From positions 17,393,285 to 17,457,284 of the forward strand of contig CM076662.1 of assembly GCA_038496675.1 (NCBI GenBank): DNA of 64,000 bases, read 5' to 3'. The first letter of the stretch is position 1; every line of letters starts with the position of its first letter. Origin of the DNA: Rachycentron canadum (taxonomy: Eukaryota; Chordata; Actinopteri; Carangiformes; Rachycentridae). Position numbers and translations under genes: made by a program. The notes beneath the pieces were generated by a model. The model was not told the DNA's origin and did not search any database. It was given only the letters and a program-made list of their open reading frames with translations. Below, one piece after another: positions 12,675 to 27,078 of this stretch.

Positions 12675-13576
12675 GTAAGGATGGTGACACTGGCTCGGTG
12701 AAGAGGAGAAATGATGATTCTGTCACCATACAGAGAATACATCATTGCATTAGTCACGGTCATGGTCTGTTTTATGTAAGAGGCAGTTTTCTAGCATAAC
12801 ACACATATACATATACATAACGCACATACAATATTTTCTTAAATAGGTAGAACTCAAAACTGACTCCAACGCTGTCCCACCCCCAAAAAAAAGAAAGGGA
12901 AAACAGATCAAGTAAAAGTAGATGACAGAAAATGACTTGCCCATGACATCCACTATGATACATACAGAGATTATGAATATCCCAAACATGCAACTAATGT
13001 GACACAGGGTTTACATGTTTGTTCTGCTATGGTTTTTAAATGGAATGAAATTTATCCCTGAATGGTCAGTTCAGTCTGCTGATGTAGGTGCTTACACAGG
13101 ACATTTTTCTAATTAAGCTATATATCTGACTGTAATGAGAATATACTGTAAGTCTGCATGTAAACAACGTTAGTTTAAGAGACTAATAAATATTGATTAC
13201 AGCTTATGTGTCCGTGTACTCTTTAATCTTGTAAGCGGAAACTTTAAAGACAATATTTCCACATTCTCCTCTGATAGGAGTTCAAACGCTGTTTTCTTCT
13301 CTTATGTTTTGATGCAACTTCTTTCCAGGATCTTTCACAGGAACTCAGACAAAAGCAACATTCACTATCAAAATACTCAGATCCATTTTAATTAAAGAAG
13401 TCTTTCCATCAGCCACATATTGAAATTCATTAAAATGCTTTCCCTGCATTTTGTGTCTGTCGCACACAATTTGTCTCTTTAATGTTCCATTGATCGCTTT
13501 TCATTTCATTTGAAATGCAGAGATATCACCACCACTGAGCAGAAGGCACCTAAGGAATTAGACTAATGGAATGACG

Positions 13577-13610
13577 TTTCTTTCTTTCTTTCTTTCTTTT
13601 TTTTTTTTTT
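13577..13610. repeat. (TTTC)n and T-run
   Basis: About five TTTC units followed by twelve or more T residues within intron 2. Simple repeat, no function inferred. Confidence 0.9.
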
Positions 13611-16600
13611 GTTTTCATGTTATAACAAAGGTAGCGTTGCAAACTAATGGATATTGTTTTCCTCCCCTATCTGACGCCTAATCTCACAAAGGCTGCATCA
13701 CAGATAGATTGCACTGGGCCCCCCCTGTGACAGAGGGGGAATTAATTAGCAGGCCCTCACTAATTTTAAGCAGCCAGTGCCCAGACCTGTTTGTGTGTAC
13801 ATCAGGATGATGTGTGGTGAACCGCCCCGGAGAAATTACTTTGCATGGAGGGGGAAGTGTCTACTTTTTCCATCGCAATTGATTAATGTCAGGACACATA
13901 GAGGCTGGGCAAAGGTTACAGCGAAATCTGGAAAAGCCTTGACCTACGAATTAACATGTCGCACATGTTCTAAATTTAACATATCTGATTAAAAACCCAT
14001 GTCTGGTTAAGAGGTGTCCCTGATTGTGCTTCCTAGTCTGAGTACACTTCAGAAAGGCTTGTTTTCTACCTGTGCATCTTGAATTTCGTAATTAACAGGT
14101 TGCAGCTCTTTCTCCATTTCTCAGCATGAGCACTCAACCTGCCACGCGAAATTGTAATCTCTCCTCTTTGACCGCATTGAAAGGGATGTAAAATGTAGAG
14201 TACTTGACGGCTGAAATTGTTTTAGGGCTACTGGAGAGGGGGTTGATGGGTAGAAATGCATTTAGTTGAAAGCCACACTGGTGGAAAAAGCTATCACACC
14301 TTTGATTGCTGTCTCACTCTCCACCTGTACTTATGAATCTTCACAGAACGACCTTATCATACTCACAGAACAGATTGTTATCCTACCTGCTGTACTGGGA
14401 TGGAAATAGAATAGAGGCAGGCTCCAAAACAGAAGGCACTACCACCTTAAACCTCTTTTAAAATTGGTTGCAGACCGTGTCAATCAGAATACACTGAATG
14501 GTCTTAATGTCAATATGAATATTAAATGCAATTGAAAGTTCGGTGATGATTGAAACCTGTCTGTGTTTTCCCCACTATCCCTAAAAATAACCCCCTATAT
14601 TGGACATTTTTGTGCCTTATGCTTTACATCCATTACCTACATTTGTTGCCATTGCCAGAGGTAATGTGCCCTGTATGGAACAAAGTAAGAAATAAGAGTG
14701 CGCAACACGTCTGACTTTTCCTGGACAGCTTTCTGTCGTTTGTGTAATTGACTTTTTATCAACCACAACCACAATCTTTCCCCAACCTGACCCAAGTGTT
14801 AACCCCAACAATACCTCGCCCATAGTTTACTGCCACAACCAGCTACATATCATAGCTGCCATGCACAGATCTTACATATTATAAAGATGTTGGCAGGGAA
14901 TTTAAAAAAAATGTCCTGAAATGCAAGGTGGGGTTTTTCAGAACCATCCAGTCAGAAGATGATAATATTAAGCACTGGATTAGACATTAAATCTTATAAA
15001 TCTAAAAGTAAAATGTCAATTGAAAGCTGCTAACTGTCTGTTATGTCTGTTAAAAATTGTATCAAACTCTTGTGAAATCAATAGGAAACATCTTGAATTA
15101 AGATGCTTTGTCAGTGTAGAGAGAGTATAGAGGATTCACTCATGAGAGGCCCTGAGCTGAGTTTGATGTCAGCCCGCTGAGGACTCTGCTTCATCCCACA
15201 AAGCTCACACTGCAACTAAACACCAAACTGGCCCAATCCCATCCATAATGTAAATAGGAGTACCAAAACGGGAAAGTGGAATGAAACGCAACAGGGAAAA
15301 CAAAAAGCCTTCTGGTCAAGAGGAAGAGACGAGCAGCGCCTGAAACTCCTGGTTGTTTACGATGATCTGCTCCGAATCTAATTGCTACGTCTGGACAGAG
15401 GGCGGCCTTGTTTATGCCTCGGCTGCACACTTTGGCTCTTTTAGGGAGGCTCAGCCCAGTTCTGAGGCTCTGCATGTCTGCTTGGGCACTCCCCGGTGTG
15501 TTCCCTCCCCCAAGCCAACTGGAGAAACCCCCGGCAGAACTGTCACTATCAGTCCCGTTATTACCAACAAGCCTCATCTGTCCTGGGCAATGATAATAAA
15601 ACCATCTCAGCCAAGACAACGCTCACTCAGCCTTGGAGAATGGAGCTGGACGCACTTCTGTCAGAATCAGATATTGGGTTTGATTGCATATTATTAGATG
15701 AGAAAACTGCCACACTTGAGTCAAAGACATTTATATCACATAAAAAAAAAACTTTCCCACCCTGCTCTCTCTTGTTATGAGTTCCCCAGTGTGCTGCAGC
15801 GGTCTCGGAGAAGAATGGATGAAGCTGACAGCAAAGGAAGTTTGCAGTGTGTTGCTGCGGGGTGGGGTGAGGGTGGTCATTGGCAGCGGAGGGGTGGGGG
15901 GAATATTGTCCAGATGCCATTAAGAAGGAAGCTGTTTTTAGTGTGCCCCAGCTGGTGCAGAGGCTGCCTCTTCTCTGATAGTGTCATGGATGTTGCCAGC
16001 AGTAGGCTGCTGCTCCCTGACTCTCCCTTGAGACTTGTTCGGGGGAATAATGGCAAGAGTGGGAGGAGAAAGGAGGTCCTCTAACTGAGATTAATTAGGT
16101 TTTTTGTATTATGCCAGGCACAATGGCAAATGTAGCTCGTGCAAAATTACTTATTGTTTTATTCTTAATGTCTTCTCTAAATATGTTGCAGAACGGAAAT
16201 TGAATGTTTTTGTCTTACTCTTGCACAGGGTCTTTGTTTTGATAGCACGCCATTAGTCAATAATGACACCTAGACAATAGTGAGGGATTGGCACAATGAG
16301 GCTCTTCATAGAGAAACGATGATCTTCTCTGGTCCTAGTTCTTTCTTGTCAGGCTCATAATACGTTCATGCAAATACAGCTCACTCTTGAACCCAGAACC
16401 CTTCCTAGAGGGCGGTTGCTGCATATGGAAGACGGATCATTTTAAAAAGGCAGACTTTTCACCTTTTGGACCATTTCAATCAGGAGGTTTTGAATTGACA
16501 AGGCTCCTCAGCCTTACCTGTACAACCAGTGTTGTTTACGGTGCTGTATGGGCCGTTCAAATGAAAGAGGAGAAGACTTTGGCCACTTTGGAGCGAGAGC

Positions 16601-19600
16601 ACCCACTGACTGAAGGACGTGAGAAATTTAATCAGAATTTAAATCACATCAGCAATAGATGAGATTTGCTGTTGAGGAGGGAGGGGCGACGTGTTGTGAA
16701 AATAAGCTAATTGCTTTTGAGCCATTCACAACTTTGTGTGAAAATCACACCTTGTGTGATGTTGGCAAGGTCGCGAGGTTAAGGAGAAACCCCATTATAT
16801 GATAAGGGGACAAAACGGAACAGCAAATTACAATGTCTGATCAATTCGTGAATTAATTCTGCGGGCTGACGGACTGTGATTTTCAATTCCACTTGTTTGT
16901 GGGTTTAAGAGGTGTACCTAGGTATGAGCTAACAGGATTGCACATATTACTATTAACAGGATTATGACAGCAAACTGTCCTGTCATGATGGAGGACATAT
17001 TTGTATACTTTATCTTTTTCCATTAGCGTACATGGTATGTGCAATTAAGGCTAATGATGCAGCTAGGTGACTCACGTGAAAATGCTTTGTTGTGTAATGG
17101 TTTTGTATCAGGCAAATGGGCCGTTATATGACCCATTTATTGCAGGGTAGCGCCATCAGTGCGTACAGAATATTAAGATGACATATTAAGCCATTAAGAA
17201 TTGCCGTTGATTGACATGCAGCAACAAAGGATGCTGCCAGGGAACATAATAAGGGTCAGTTGTTCCACCTGACTAAAATGACAGGGCTGAAACGTGTTGC
17301 ACATGATGGATGGTTTTAGGTGAATCCATTTGACTCTGTCAAAGAAACCTGCCAGGTCCTTCATATGGAGAGCCCAAACGTATTCAGCGTTATTTTATCA
17401 GCCCCCCTTTTATGTTTGAAAGGAATCAGGGAAAGTTCTGGAAAATTGAGTGAAGGCCACGGATGTTCACATTAACAGCCTAACCCTCACAGCGAGAGCA
17501 TTTTTGATTGGTGGCAGACAGTGAGAATAGCCCTGTCTTCATTGACATTTCCGAAGCAGCCGCAGTGCTTTTCTGCGGCGGTGACCTCTGTGAATTTTAT
17601 TAGCAAATGAGACCTTGAGGGTTTGGGTTTAAAGAGCGCCCCTTCATTCGGATTTCCCCCACATAATGATTTTCACAGAGTTCAGGACCTGAATGGAGGA
17701 GAAATAATGAGCGCTAGTCATTATTGCAAATTATATCCTCTGCTCAGACCATCACTCAACTCATAATTAATCTAAATACCTTCAACCTATAGACTTTGAT
17801 GCTTAGGATTAGACAGTACCCTATGTGTGAACTAAATTACTTCAGACTGTATCTCCATTAAACAGACTTTCCTCTCTTTTTAAGAAAAATAACCCAAATA
17901 TACAAATATATACAAATATAGCCACTTCCTAAGCTCCGGTTATTTTGCTGTCTCCCCGCTGTGCAGTGCCTTTTATTTGGTAACTCTGATGTTTTTGTAG
18001 ATCCATATGTCCGTAAGGAAAATCAGATTTGCACATTGGATGCTGATTAACCTTTTTTGGAGTGTTTTTCATTCTTACAGTCAAACTCGAAAGTAAGAAT
18101 TCGACAGAAAGGGGTTAATGGGATTCATCTGACATTTGTCTTAGGTCTCTGTCTGCCTCTCCAACACTGGATGTTCTCCTGCTTTCGACAGTGACTGTAA
18201 AAGAAAAGGAAAAAAAAAAAAAAGACAGCCTCTACAGACACAGGCAGAGAATGATAAAAGTAGGGTGTGCTCCTGTCACATTGTTGTAATCCTGAAAAGC
18301 TGTCAGTTCTAAATTGAGTTTGATTGTTTCGTAAAAGACTTTGTTAGTCGTTCAAAGGATTATGGTCATTACCCTTTGCCTGTTTCCTCAGGATAATGTC
18401 AGAGCGGTTATCCTCATATAAATAGGCATTAATGTACAAGAACCACTGCTTCAATAGACCAGGGTTCTTGCGGCCAACAAAAACTTGTTTTATTGTATGA
18501 TTATGTGCTGCAAAACCATGAAATTCAAGCATTTCGTTTTTTAGTCATTACCAGTTTGTCCTGTTCCTGTCTTAGCTGAAGGGACTTCTCTTCCCATATG
18601 GACTGACACAGTGTGAATGACCTGACAGGGTAAAGGATTAACCTGATGGAAGCCTTCCCCTGGAGTATGTCCATGGCTCTCTCTCAATGGCTCATAATAC
18701 CATTAAACCACTGAGGCTGTTATTTTGGATTACTCAATGTCCACCTGAACCTGAACATTTGTGGGTTTGTGCTCATTGGAAATGGCTTTATCCTGGTAGT
18801 AAGGACTGGTTGGATTAATGCTGACCAGATGCTCGTCGGTTCTAGACTTTTAGAGAAAATTCTGCATTAATTTAGTGGATTTTGAGCAGCCGACTGGTAG
18901 GTTTGTGGATGCTGTGTCCTAAGAGTACTCCAATAAACACTGTTGGACCCACATTGGACATTTTTTTAAAGAATCAAAACTGATGCAGCAGAACCACAGA
19001 TATTGTCGGTTTTATTCCACCCATTTCTCTTTCTGGTCTGGGCACCTACGTTACCCAATATGCTGACAGTTCAGTCGGACATTCAGATGTTTTATGCTGT
19101 TAGTGGCTAATGTAGGAGAGATGAGGATCAAACTGTAGCCTACACAGATCAGTACTCCCAATACTCCCCAAAATCTGTAAACAGACTATATGTTTGTGTA
19201 GAACTGGTGAAGGTAATTAATTAATTTAAAAAAAAAAAAAACACCACTTGAATTGTGGCATTTCTGAATTTTCTGATAGTCGATGTATGTTTGTTTTTTT
19301 TTGTGTAGCAGCAGCCATTTCATGCACAAAGTGTTTGTTAATAACATATTACAGTATAATGAACAACTTGAGTGGATGTAACATTTGCAATTGAAACATT
19401 TCTGTTTTTTTTTCTTTCCATGTTCTCCGTCTGCAGCTATTATTGTAATTTAAGTTGAAGTTGGCCTACGTTGAAATAATAATAAATCTGTTCCTCTGAA
19501 TACCTTAGAGCTCTGGCCTTTACAGAGTTGCATAGACAGGCCTTGAGTGTGCCAAGAGCCCTCTATTTTTAATTGGTCTTGAACGCATCATTGTTTAGGC

Positions 19601-20943
19601 ACGAGAAAGAGAGAGAAAGAGGAAGAGAGATGGAGAGAAAAAAAACCCCCTGTGCATCACTAGCACATTAGCACAGCGCTAACACAGTGTCATTATAATT
19701 TGCTCTTAGTCTCGCTGGCTAATTAGTTTGTCATGGTGCAGCAGGTCCTGAACAGTATGTGGTCATTAGACTCGGAGAGCATAGAAACTGAATGACAATC
19801 ACTGTTCTCCTGTCATCTTTTGTTAGACAGTGACAATAGCAGCACGATGACGCATCACACTTTGTCTTGAAATGCTGTATTCTCATGTTTTATGGTGGTC
19901 AATAATGAGGAAAGGAGAGACTTTTCCCCCTTGTTGTGTTTTGGTTCACTGACCTAAATCAAGACGATTTGTAGGCTTCAAATTTGGTGACAAGAATTTC
20001 ACAGCCTCACAGTTCTGCAGTCTGCCTGACAGTGAGGAAGAAATGCTACTATATTTACATGTATTTCTATCAAGTATTTGCGATTAAATGCTAACAGCCA
20101 CTGCATCCAGCTTTATTAAACAAGAGGTGAATACATACTAAAGCTACCTATTGTTTTATTACTATTTCATTAAGATGGAAGTAAAAAAAAACAATACAAA
20201 TGCGGGAGGGAGCTGATATTTTCATTTCCAATTACCAACAAAGAGCAGTGCTATGCATAAATCTCCTGTGCAACGCTGTCACAACGTGGCTGTTTGAAAT
20301 GAATAGCAATCCGCCTGTTTTAATCATTGATAGAAGCAACGGAGTCGGCATCTTAGCCTTTGTAACATCAGCTGCAACTGAACAATTCATCAACTGATTA
20401 TTAGTGTTGGTTCACATCACACCAAGGGTGGCTGATGTTTCAAAGGGAAAAAACAAAACAGTTCTGGGCACCTGAGCAGATGGCTGAATGTTATTAAAGA
20501 GACCTCAGAGCCCTCATATAGAGGCACCTGATTGAGGTTGGACAAACAAGTGTCTCAAAGTCGACTCATCCCCTGCCCTTCTACATGCACCTTACACAAC
20601 TTCCTGCATAGCCTCAGAAATAATTAGCTGCAATACTTGAATCAGAGACAAACTAAAGGTGAATAATACATTAAAAAGTGCAGAGAGAACCAGCAGTGTG
20701 CTGTTCACAATGGTGAATCATAACCGAGTGATCGTGCTGTGCAGGAAAATCTGTAACATGGAAAAAACACAATCATAAATAGCTAATCACAACTTGAAAA
20801 TGTGCCTGTTATTACAGTAAATAGGGGGAGATATGTATGGCCTTCCACGACACATGCAAACATTAATGTTGCCATACCTCCAGTGGAAAAAAAAAATCTA
20901 TGCATGATTGAACCGTTAAAAGGCTTTAATATATAAATAGAAA

Positions 20944-20949
<6 letters not shown>

Positions 20950-21022
<73 letters not shown>
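20950..21022. repeat. A30 run joined to (AT)22
   Basis: A run of 30 A (20950-20979) passes directly into about 44 bp of alternating AT. Such an A-run/AT junction can mark an old retroposon tail that expanded, but no retroposon body is recognisable upstream. The length may be unreliable in an assembly. Confidence 0.9.
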
Positions 21023-21024
<2 letters not shown>

Positions 21025-22092
21025 CTCTTTATATGACTTTTATTTATTTAAATGGTTTATGCTATTTTTTCATGGACTTTTAGCAACATCTCACTCTTGT
21101 TGTCATCATGTGATGGCGAGGGAACGTTGTCATGGGGACCGTTCAGCACGTTCTGAAGTTCCGCACTTCCGGTCATGTGATGACAACTGTGATATCGCCA
21201 TGACAACTGAACGAGCCCCAATCGCTCACTCCCTCTGTAACAGACACTCAACTGTTAACTCAAGAGTCAGCAGCAAAATGACACATTTCACATCATCTGC
21301 TTTACTTTTTGCAACTATAAAATACGGAGCATTGCATTGTGGGTTTGTTAGCAGAAAGTATTGCACATGCCCTGTCTACTTTTTTGATTTTCATATATAA
21401 GGTGTCATTTTGGACACAATCCCACAATGCCATGCTCTAACAAGTGTCCTTTACACAGGGAGCAGTGATTTTTGGATACAGATCATGAGATGTAGTTAAA
21501 AGCTGGTGCAAAAAATAGACCTTTAGTTACTGATCACTGTTTTCAAGGTCAGCAATACAGTTTCATGCTCAGTTTATTTATTAATCTATATTTCCAGATA
21601 CATTCTAATATTTCATTGAAGTAATCTAACAAATAAATCAGGTCTTGTTTCCTGTGCAGAGAGAACGGATCAGAGACTATTTTAAGCTTTTTTTTTTTTT
21701 TTTTTTCATTTTATTTATTATTGATCTACAGCAAAGCTCTTTGGCCCAAACATCAGAGTCCTCATATTCTGTATTCTGGTTGTGGCCTGTATGCATTCCC
21801 TGTGATCCACATTTGAACGGGTCTCATACACACTTAACAGGCACACTTTCCCCGCGGGACTGCATGATTTAACCGGTTTGTGTTATGCCTTGGGAAGTTA
21901 TTACAATACAGTCCCTCATTAGATATGATAACGTGATCCAAAACACCGTTAAGATCCTTTAAAGCAACAGCTCAATCGTATCTGACAAACAGAGGCGAGG
22001 AGGCTTACTCAGTGTCATCACAACACAGTGCTCCTCCCCCTCCTTCTCCTCTGCTCCCTCTCCTCCTGTTTCATTGTGTAAACATGACAGAA

Positions 22093-22154
22093 CCCCCCCC
22101 CCACCACCACCACCACCACCCCCTCCACCTCCCCCTCCTCCTCCTCCTCCTCCT
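22093..22154. repeat. C-rich CCA/CCT compound microsatellite
   Basis: A C10 run followed by CCA triplets and then CCT triplets. One frame (22074-22280) reads as about 20 consecutive prolines, but it lacks splice context and homology and lies in intron 2, so I do not call it coding. Confidence 0.85.
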
Positions 22155-23321
22155 ACTCGTTATCTGAAGCTGGAGACAGATGGAATTGGTGAGCGTTACA
22201 AGTGCAGCACAACAAGACAAGTGGGCAAGCTCGAGTCATTGATGGAACAAATAGGGTTTTGTGAGAGGCTGTTTGGCTGACACACTCGGGGACCAAGCCT
22301 GCCGATTTAGTTGACGTTATTTACCCTTTTTAACGCCACGTCTGAGCAAATCGCCAGATGTTAAATTTATTGACAAAGATTCGCATCCTCTGCGGGTTCA
22401 GCTCTGCCTCACATGCAGGAGAGCGGAGCTTTTCGCTTACAGGTTGTTTGTCTCCCCACAGAGCAAAATGTGCCTCCCAATCATTACCACACTTTCACAC
22501 AAACAAAAAAAACCTAAAAAAACATGTATTTCAACATAAACTGAGTCTCTCTTGGCTATGTCTCAAATGCTGTTACGATTTGTGCCATCTCATTACTAAG
22601 CCAAGTTAAATAGGATGATGACAAATAGAATGTGTTCTGTGTCTCCTTGAAAGTTTGCCAATATAATAATTCTCACTTGTGTTTCATTGGCAAGAGGGGA
22701 GAGAATTAGATTAACCTTTAATATTGAACCAAAGCGATAAAATCTAAATGGGGCTTGCTTGGCAAATAGATTTTAACTTATTGATTTCTCATCATTTCCC
22801 TTCTCTCTATCATTTAGGATAAAAAAAAAAAAAAAAAAAAAACGCTTGCCTCAAACATCCAGCGCTCTTAGTATCAGTCTTCATATTTTGATGAATGATA
22901 ATGATTAGAGACTTTCCATCAGTCTAAAGATAAGAGTAGTTTCTCATTAAGGGTCACATGCTGCAATTCTCAGTGCCAATAGGAAAGGTCTCAGCACAGT
23001 CATTTACTTGCTTTCTGCCTACTCTTATACAATTAGGGCTTTTATTTAGTTACTATTAAACCTGAGACCTCACTGCTGTTTATAATCTGTCTTGTCTGTG
23101 ATATCTTCCTGCCCTGTTAATAACAACCTGCCTTGAAACGTCACCACATTAATTGATGCAAAACTATACAGCCATCACGATTCTTCTAAATGTACTACAA
23201 AGTATTTCGAAGGCTTATGTAATTTATGTAATAACAGTATCTCAGATTTCATAGGTTAGTCACTGATAACTTATTCTGAGGATGCATTACATGTTTTTCT
23301 TATTTCTTGTATGTGTTGCAG

Positions 23322-23596
23322 GTTCAGCCTTCATGATGGTGAACACTTCAGGGCGATTTGCCGGACAGAAAGCCCTACTGCTGACACCCCAGCTTAAGGA
23401 GAATGACACTCACTGCGTCATCTTCCACTACTACATAGGAGGCAGAGACAACAGCCACCCAGGGCATCTAAATGTCTATATTAAAGAAAACAATAGTCCA
23501 ATGGGGATGCCTGTTTGGAACGTGTCAGGTCCAGCTTCCCGCTCCTGGGCCCAGGTAGAGCTGGCCATCAGCACCTACTGGCCCAACTTCTACCAG
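23322..23596 (+). CDS. ptprm: ptprm exon 3: central MAM domain
   Basis: Exon of 275 nt, acceptor 'atgtgttgcag', donor GTGAGG, entry phase 1 and exit phase 0. It encodes residues 42-133 of the fragment, the core of the MAM domain: FMMVNTSGR, QLKENDTHC (third MAM cysteine), HLNVYIKENN, PVWNVSG and ELAISTYWPNFYQ. Four N-glycosylation sequons are visible (NTS, NDT, NNS, NVS). The MAM domain mediates homophilic recognition and dimer packing in the type IIB phosphatases. The start is slightly ambiguous: the acceptor used here gives GSAFMMV, one residue more than the mammalian GSFM sequence, and a second in-frame AG lies 6 nt inside the exon. Conservation with PTPRM is very high, so identity is not in doubt. 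Confidence 0.96.
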
Positions 23597-26500
23597 GTGA
23601 GGCAGTGAAACATGGTCTGAATCCAGGTCTCATTTGCATAACATCTCATTACACAACTAGGTTATTCATTGTCAGCAGCCTTTATAGCAAAGCCAAAGTT
23701 ATGAAAGCCTATTCACTGGGTGGAGCAAGACAAATTTGTTATTTGAGAAGGTCCAAACAATCACACAGTAGCCCATTCAAAACACCTAAGATTATTGATT
23801 TCTGGCGCTACCTCGGTATCCTTGGTAATCTGTTCTCTCTCCTTTCCATCTGAGCCACCTCTCTTTTTCCAATTCTGAAAACTCATTTTCACTTACCAAT
23901 GCACATGACTGCTGGCCGGGCCAAGGTGATTTCACACTTGCCTAGCTATTAGTCTTCACTGGGCTTCTTCCACGAGTCCACCAAATGTTAATTGATGCAG
24001 AGCAAACCCTTAACCTCCCAATGGGAGACCATCCCTTGGTGAATTATTTCATTATGGCCTGGCAGAGCTGGTCCACCGTGGAGCTGAGGGGTGTCCTCTT
24101 GCCTGCTCATCATAGCCACCCTGATAACTTAGTTAACAAGGCACACCGCTGAGCTTCTCACTCCTGAATGCAAGATAGGAAGTTTAATGAGAGGGGCATT
24201 GACAAAAGAAAGACAGAAGAGGGGGAGGAAACAGTGGAGGAGGGCAGAATGAGCTGCAGCTTGCACTAATAGTCAGTGCTCGCTGTTGATGGGGCACTGA
24301 CCCTTGTTTGACATAATGATGCAAAGCCAGCCTGGTCAAATGTTTTCAGTTTGCCTCAAGAAACTTAGAAATTGAATGATTTTTTTTTTCTTTTTCCTGT
24401 AGTAGAGACACAGCTTGTTATGTTTGGATCCATCCTACATGCAGGCATTTGTGGTTTAAACAAAATACAGATCCCATGTCTAACCACTGTCACTGACTCC
24501 TTTGAAATCAAAAAACAAAACAAAAAAAACAAAACCTTTTGCCCAAATTTTCCCTGAGTAGCTCGGTCATTTTGACTTCAACTGTATCTTCAGCATGACA
24601 AACAAACCTGCAGCCTTAAAGAACTTAGATTCAAGCTCAATCCTACTGGATCCTACTTTGACGTGCCACTTGTGGTGAGCATCTAGACCCAAAATGAAGT
24701 ATCATGCTTTCCGGTGTGTTCAGGGAAACTCCCAGCATCTGTTGCTTTTCAAATCCCAATGGAAGGTCTGTCTGCGTCTGTAGTTGTTCCAGGCCCAAAG
24801 TGATAACATGGGTAAATGTGAGGATACTAATGATCCTTGCACCCCTCTCAGTCAAGAAAAGAAAGGCCAATGCTTGAAATTGTCACTAATTAACAACAGG
24901 GCACTAATTATAGGTATCTTTAATTGCACAGTAACCTAAGCAATTGTCAAAGGGAAGCCACCTGATACTTGGAAATTATTTTTTAATTACCGGTAAGGCT
25001 TTTAGTCATCACACGTCTTTCAGCCTTTGATAATTACTCTTCTGTCAGGTCATCCCTAAAACTTTTAATTGATATTTCCAAAAACTGCTGAACAGTGTGA
25101 TAAACACTACAATTTTCAGTAAGTGTAATGCACAATAGACACATCTTGCACACAATATTCAAAATATGTACTTTTACACTTAATGTGTATAAGTCAAATG
25201 CTCATTATTTATCGTGGCATGCAGAAGTTCACCATCGAGAAAGAAAAACCTTAATGTTCTCATCTATCTTGATTTCAATACAGTACAGCCTATGGCAGAG
25301 CTAATCAATCCTGCTGTAATGTAGTACTTAGCCAAGTCCCTTAGGGCTAGCCAGTGTGGTGATGTAGACATTGAATGTAAGGTTCACTGTCTGACTCTCT
25401 GACAAATGAGAATGGCGAACTTTTCCATGACATCAACAGCTTTCGTCCCATGTGAATATTTTCACTGTGTGGGTCAGGCCCAATTATGCACTGCACTATC
25501 ATTGATGTTGGAATCAATTATATCACAGCTATTAGGCAGGCTGACTGATGTCTGTTGAACAAACAAAGGATTTCAATTAGAGAGCGGGGGCCAGTTCATT
25601 TGTCTGGTGGCGATATATGGAGTGGTTGCCCTTTTAATTTCCTTTAAATTAGCCTGTAATGAGGCCATAATTGGCACCCAAGACATTTACTTTCATATTT
25701 CATGAGACAAAAAAAGAAATTTATAATTAGACAGCCTTATCTGAAGGCATCCTGCCTCCCAGATGACAATGGTAACTATCTCTGCCTCCACATTCCTAGG
25801 CTACAAAAGGAATCTCAGATGCATGTGTGTGCAGCTTCGCTTCGGCTGACGGGACACAAGTTTCTGGGTGACACCATACATGGAACATATCCATTCACAT
25901 ATAAGATTCACTGGAAGATATACGTTTATATTTAGGAAATAATGGCATGCAAAACATGTGTAGCAGTAGTGTGTGTGGTGTAATGGGTCTCTGCACCACG
26001 CCCTGGTGTTTGGGAAGGGACTGGCATTCTGTTTCCCTTTTTATCACACTGCAAACCGTGGAGTACATAACTCTGACATTCTGCCGGGACACGCCCTCTG
26101 TCACAGCTTAGGACCATTTGTTTTGGGAGGAGAACTCACCCCTTAAAATAGGATCACGTTAGCCCGGCACAGCACAGTTGCACTTGATTTTATGGTTTTG
26201 TGTTGTCAGAAATTGCAACAAACATGTCGAGCATGTAACCCTAGACACAGAGCAACTGTGAAACGCAACAGCAGTCCCTTCTTGTGGTTTTTAAAAATTC
26301 ATTGAATGGTTAGTTCACTCACATATCACAAAGCATATGTTCACACTTGTAGTGGCAGCTAACCATGCAGTTTTGTTTTTTTTTTGAGGCTTATGAGATA
26401 TTTATAGCGACTTTTTCTTTAATGGCAAATAATGCAAATAAAAAAAATTAAAGTAACCAAGATCCACTGGCTCCAGCTAATCTTAATTAATGTGGAGATT

Positions 26501-27078
26501 TATGTACAGCTTGCACTACACAAACTTGAAACAAAATCTTTACACTCAGTAACTGCCAAGTGTAACATAGCTTGCCCTTTTTAGACTGAACACTAAGTGA
26601 AGTAACAGAATATAGTCAACACCTGACTCTGGATTAAAATTTCTCATGTAGACTGAAAAGATTTTGAATTGCATTTCAGATTTATGGCAATAACACAATT
26701 TTTCTGAGGCTGCGGTTGTTGAGAGTAAAAATTAGACTTTTGACATAACCGACGTGGACACTCGCAGTTGCTCCCTGATTGGGTCTTATCAGTCAGGACT
26801 ATAAGTGGTGAACAACATGTATACTGAAGCAGCTTTTGTGCAGTTAAATTCTGCATTTAAACACCACAACTGCTTTTGTCGTTCCTCGTTCGTAACATCT
26901 TGTGCAACTAATCACCTGCACTTGAGTACAGGACTACTTCCCGTTTACACCAGCTTGTGACTGATATGGAGCTAAAATAATCACCTGCACAGAGATGGTT
27001 TTCATTTAAAAATCCTGTTTTAATATTGTAAGAGATTGTAACTGTTTTAATATAAATGTATTAGGGTGTTTTCATATA

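Larger units (their letters stand above)
12675..23321 (+). other. ptprm: ptprm intron 2 (10.6 kb)
   Basis: GTAAGG...GCAG intron between two MAM exons. It holds a TTTC microsatellite ending in T-run (13577-13610), a region that looks richer in G+C (15340-16080), A-runs near 18212 and 19231, a long A30 plus (AT)n tract (20950-21022), a C-rich CCA/CCT tract (22093-22154) and an A22 run (22821-22842). The stretch 16650-20150 is free of obvious simple repeats or transposon signatures beyond short A-runs. I see no credible gene. Confidence 0.9.

Noticed and set aside
22074..22280. Open frame with about 20 consecutive prolines
   Set aside because: Direct product of the CCA/CCT microsatellite, with no homology or splice sites supporting an exon.
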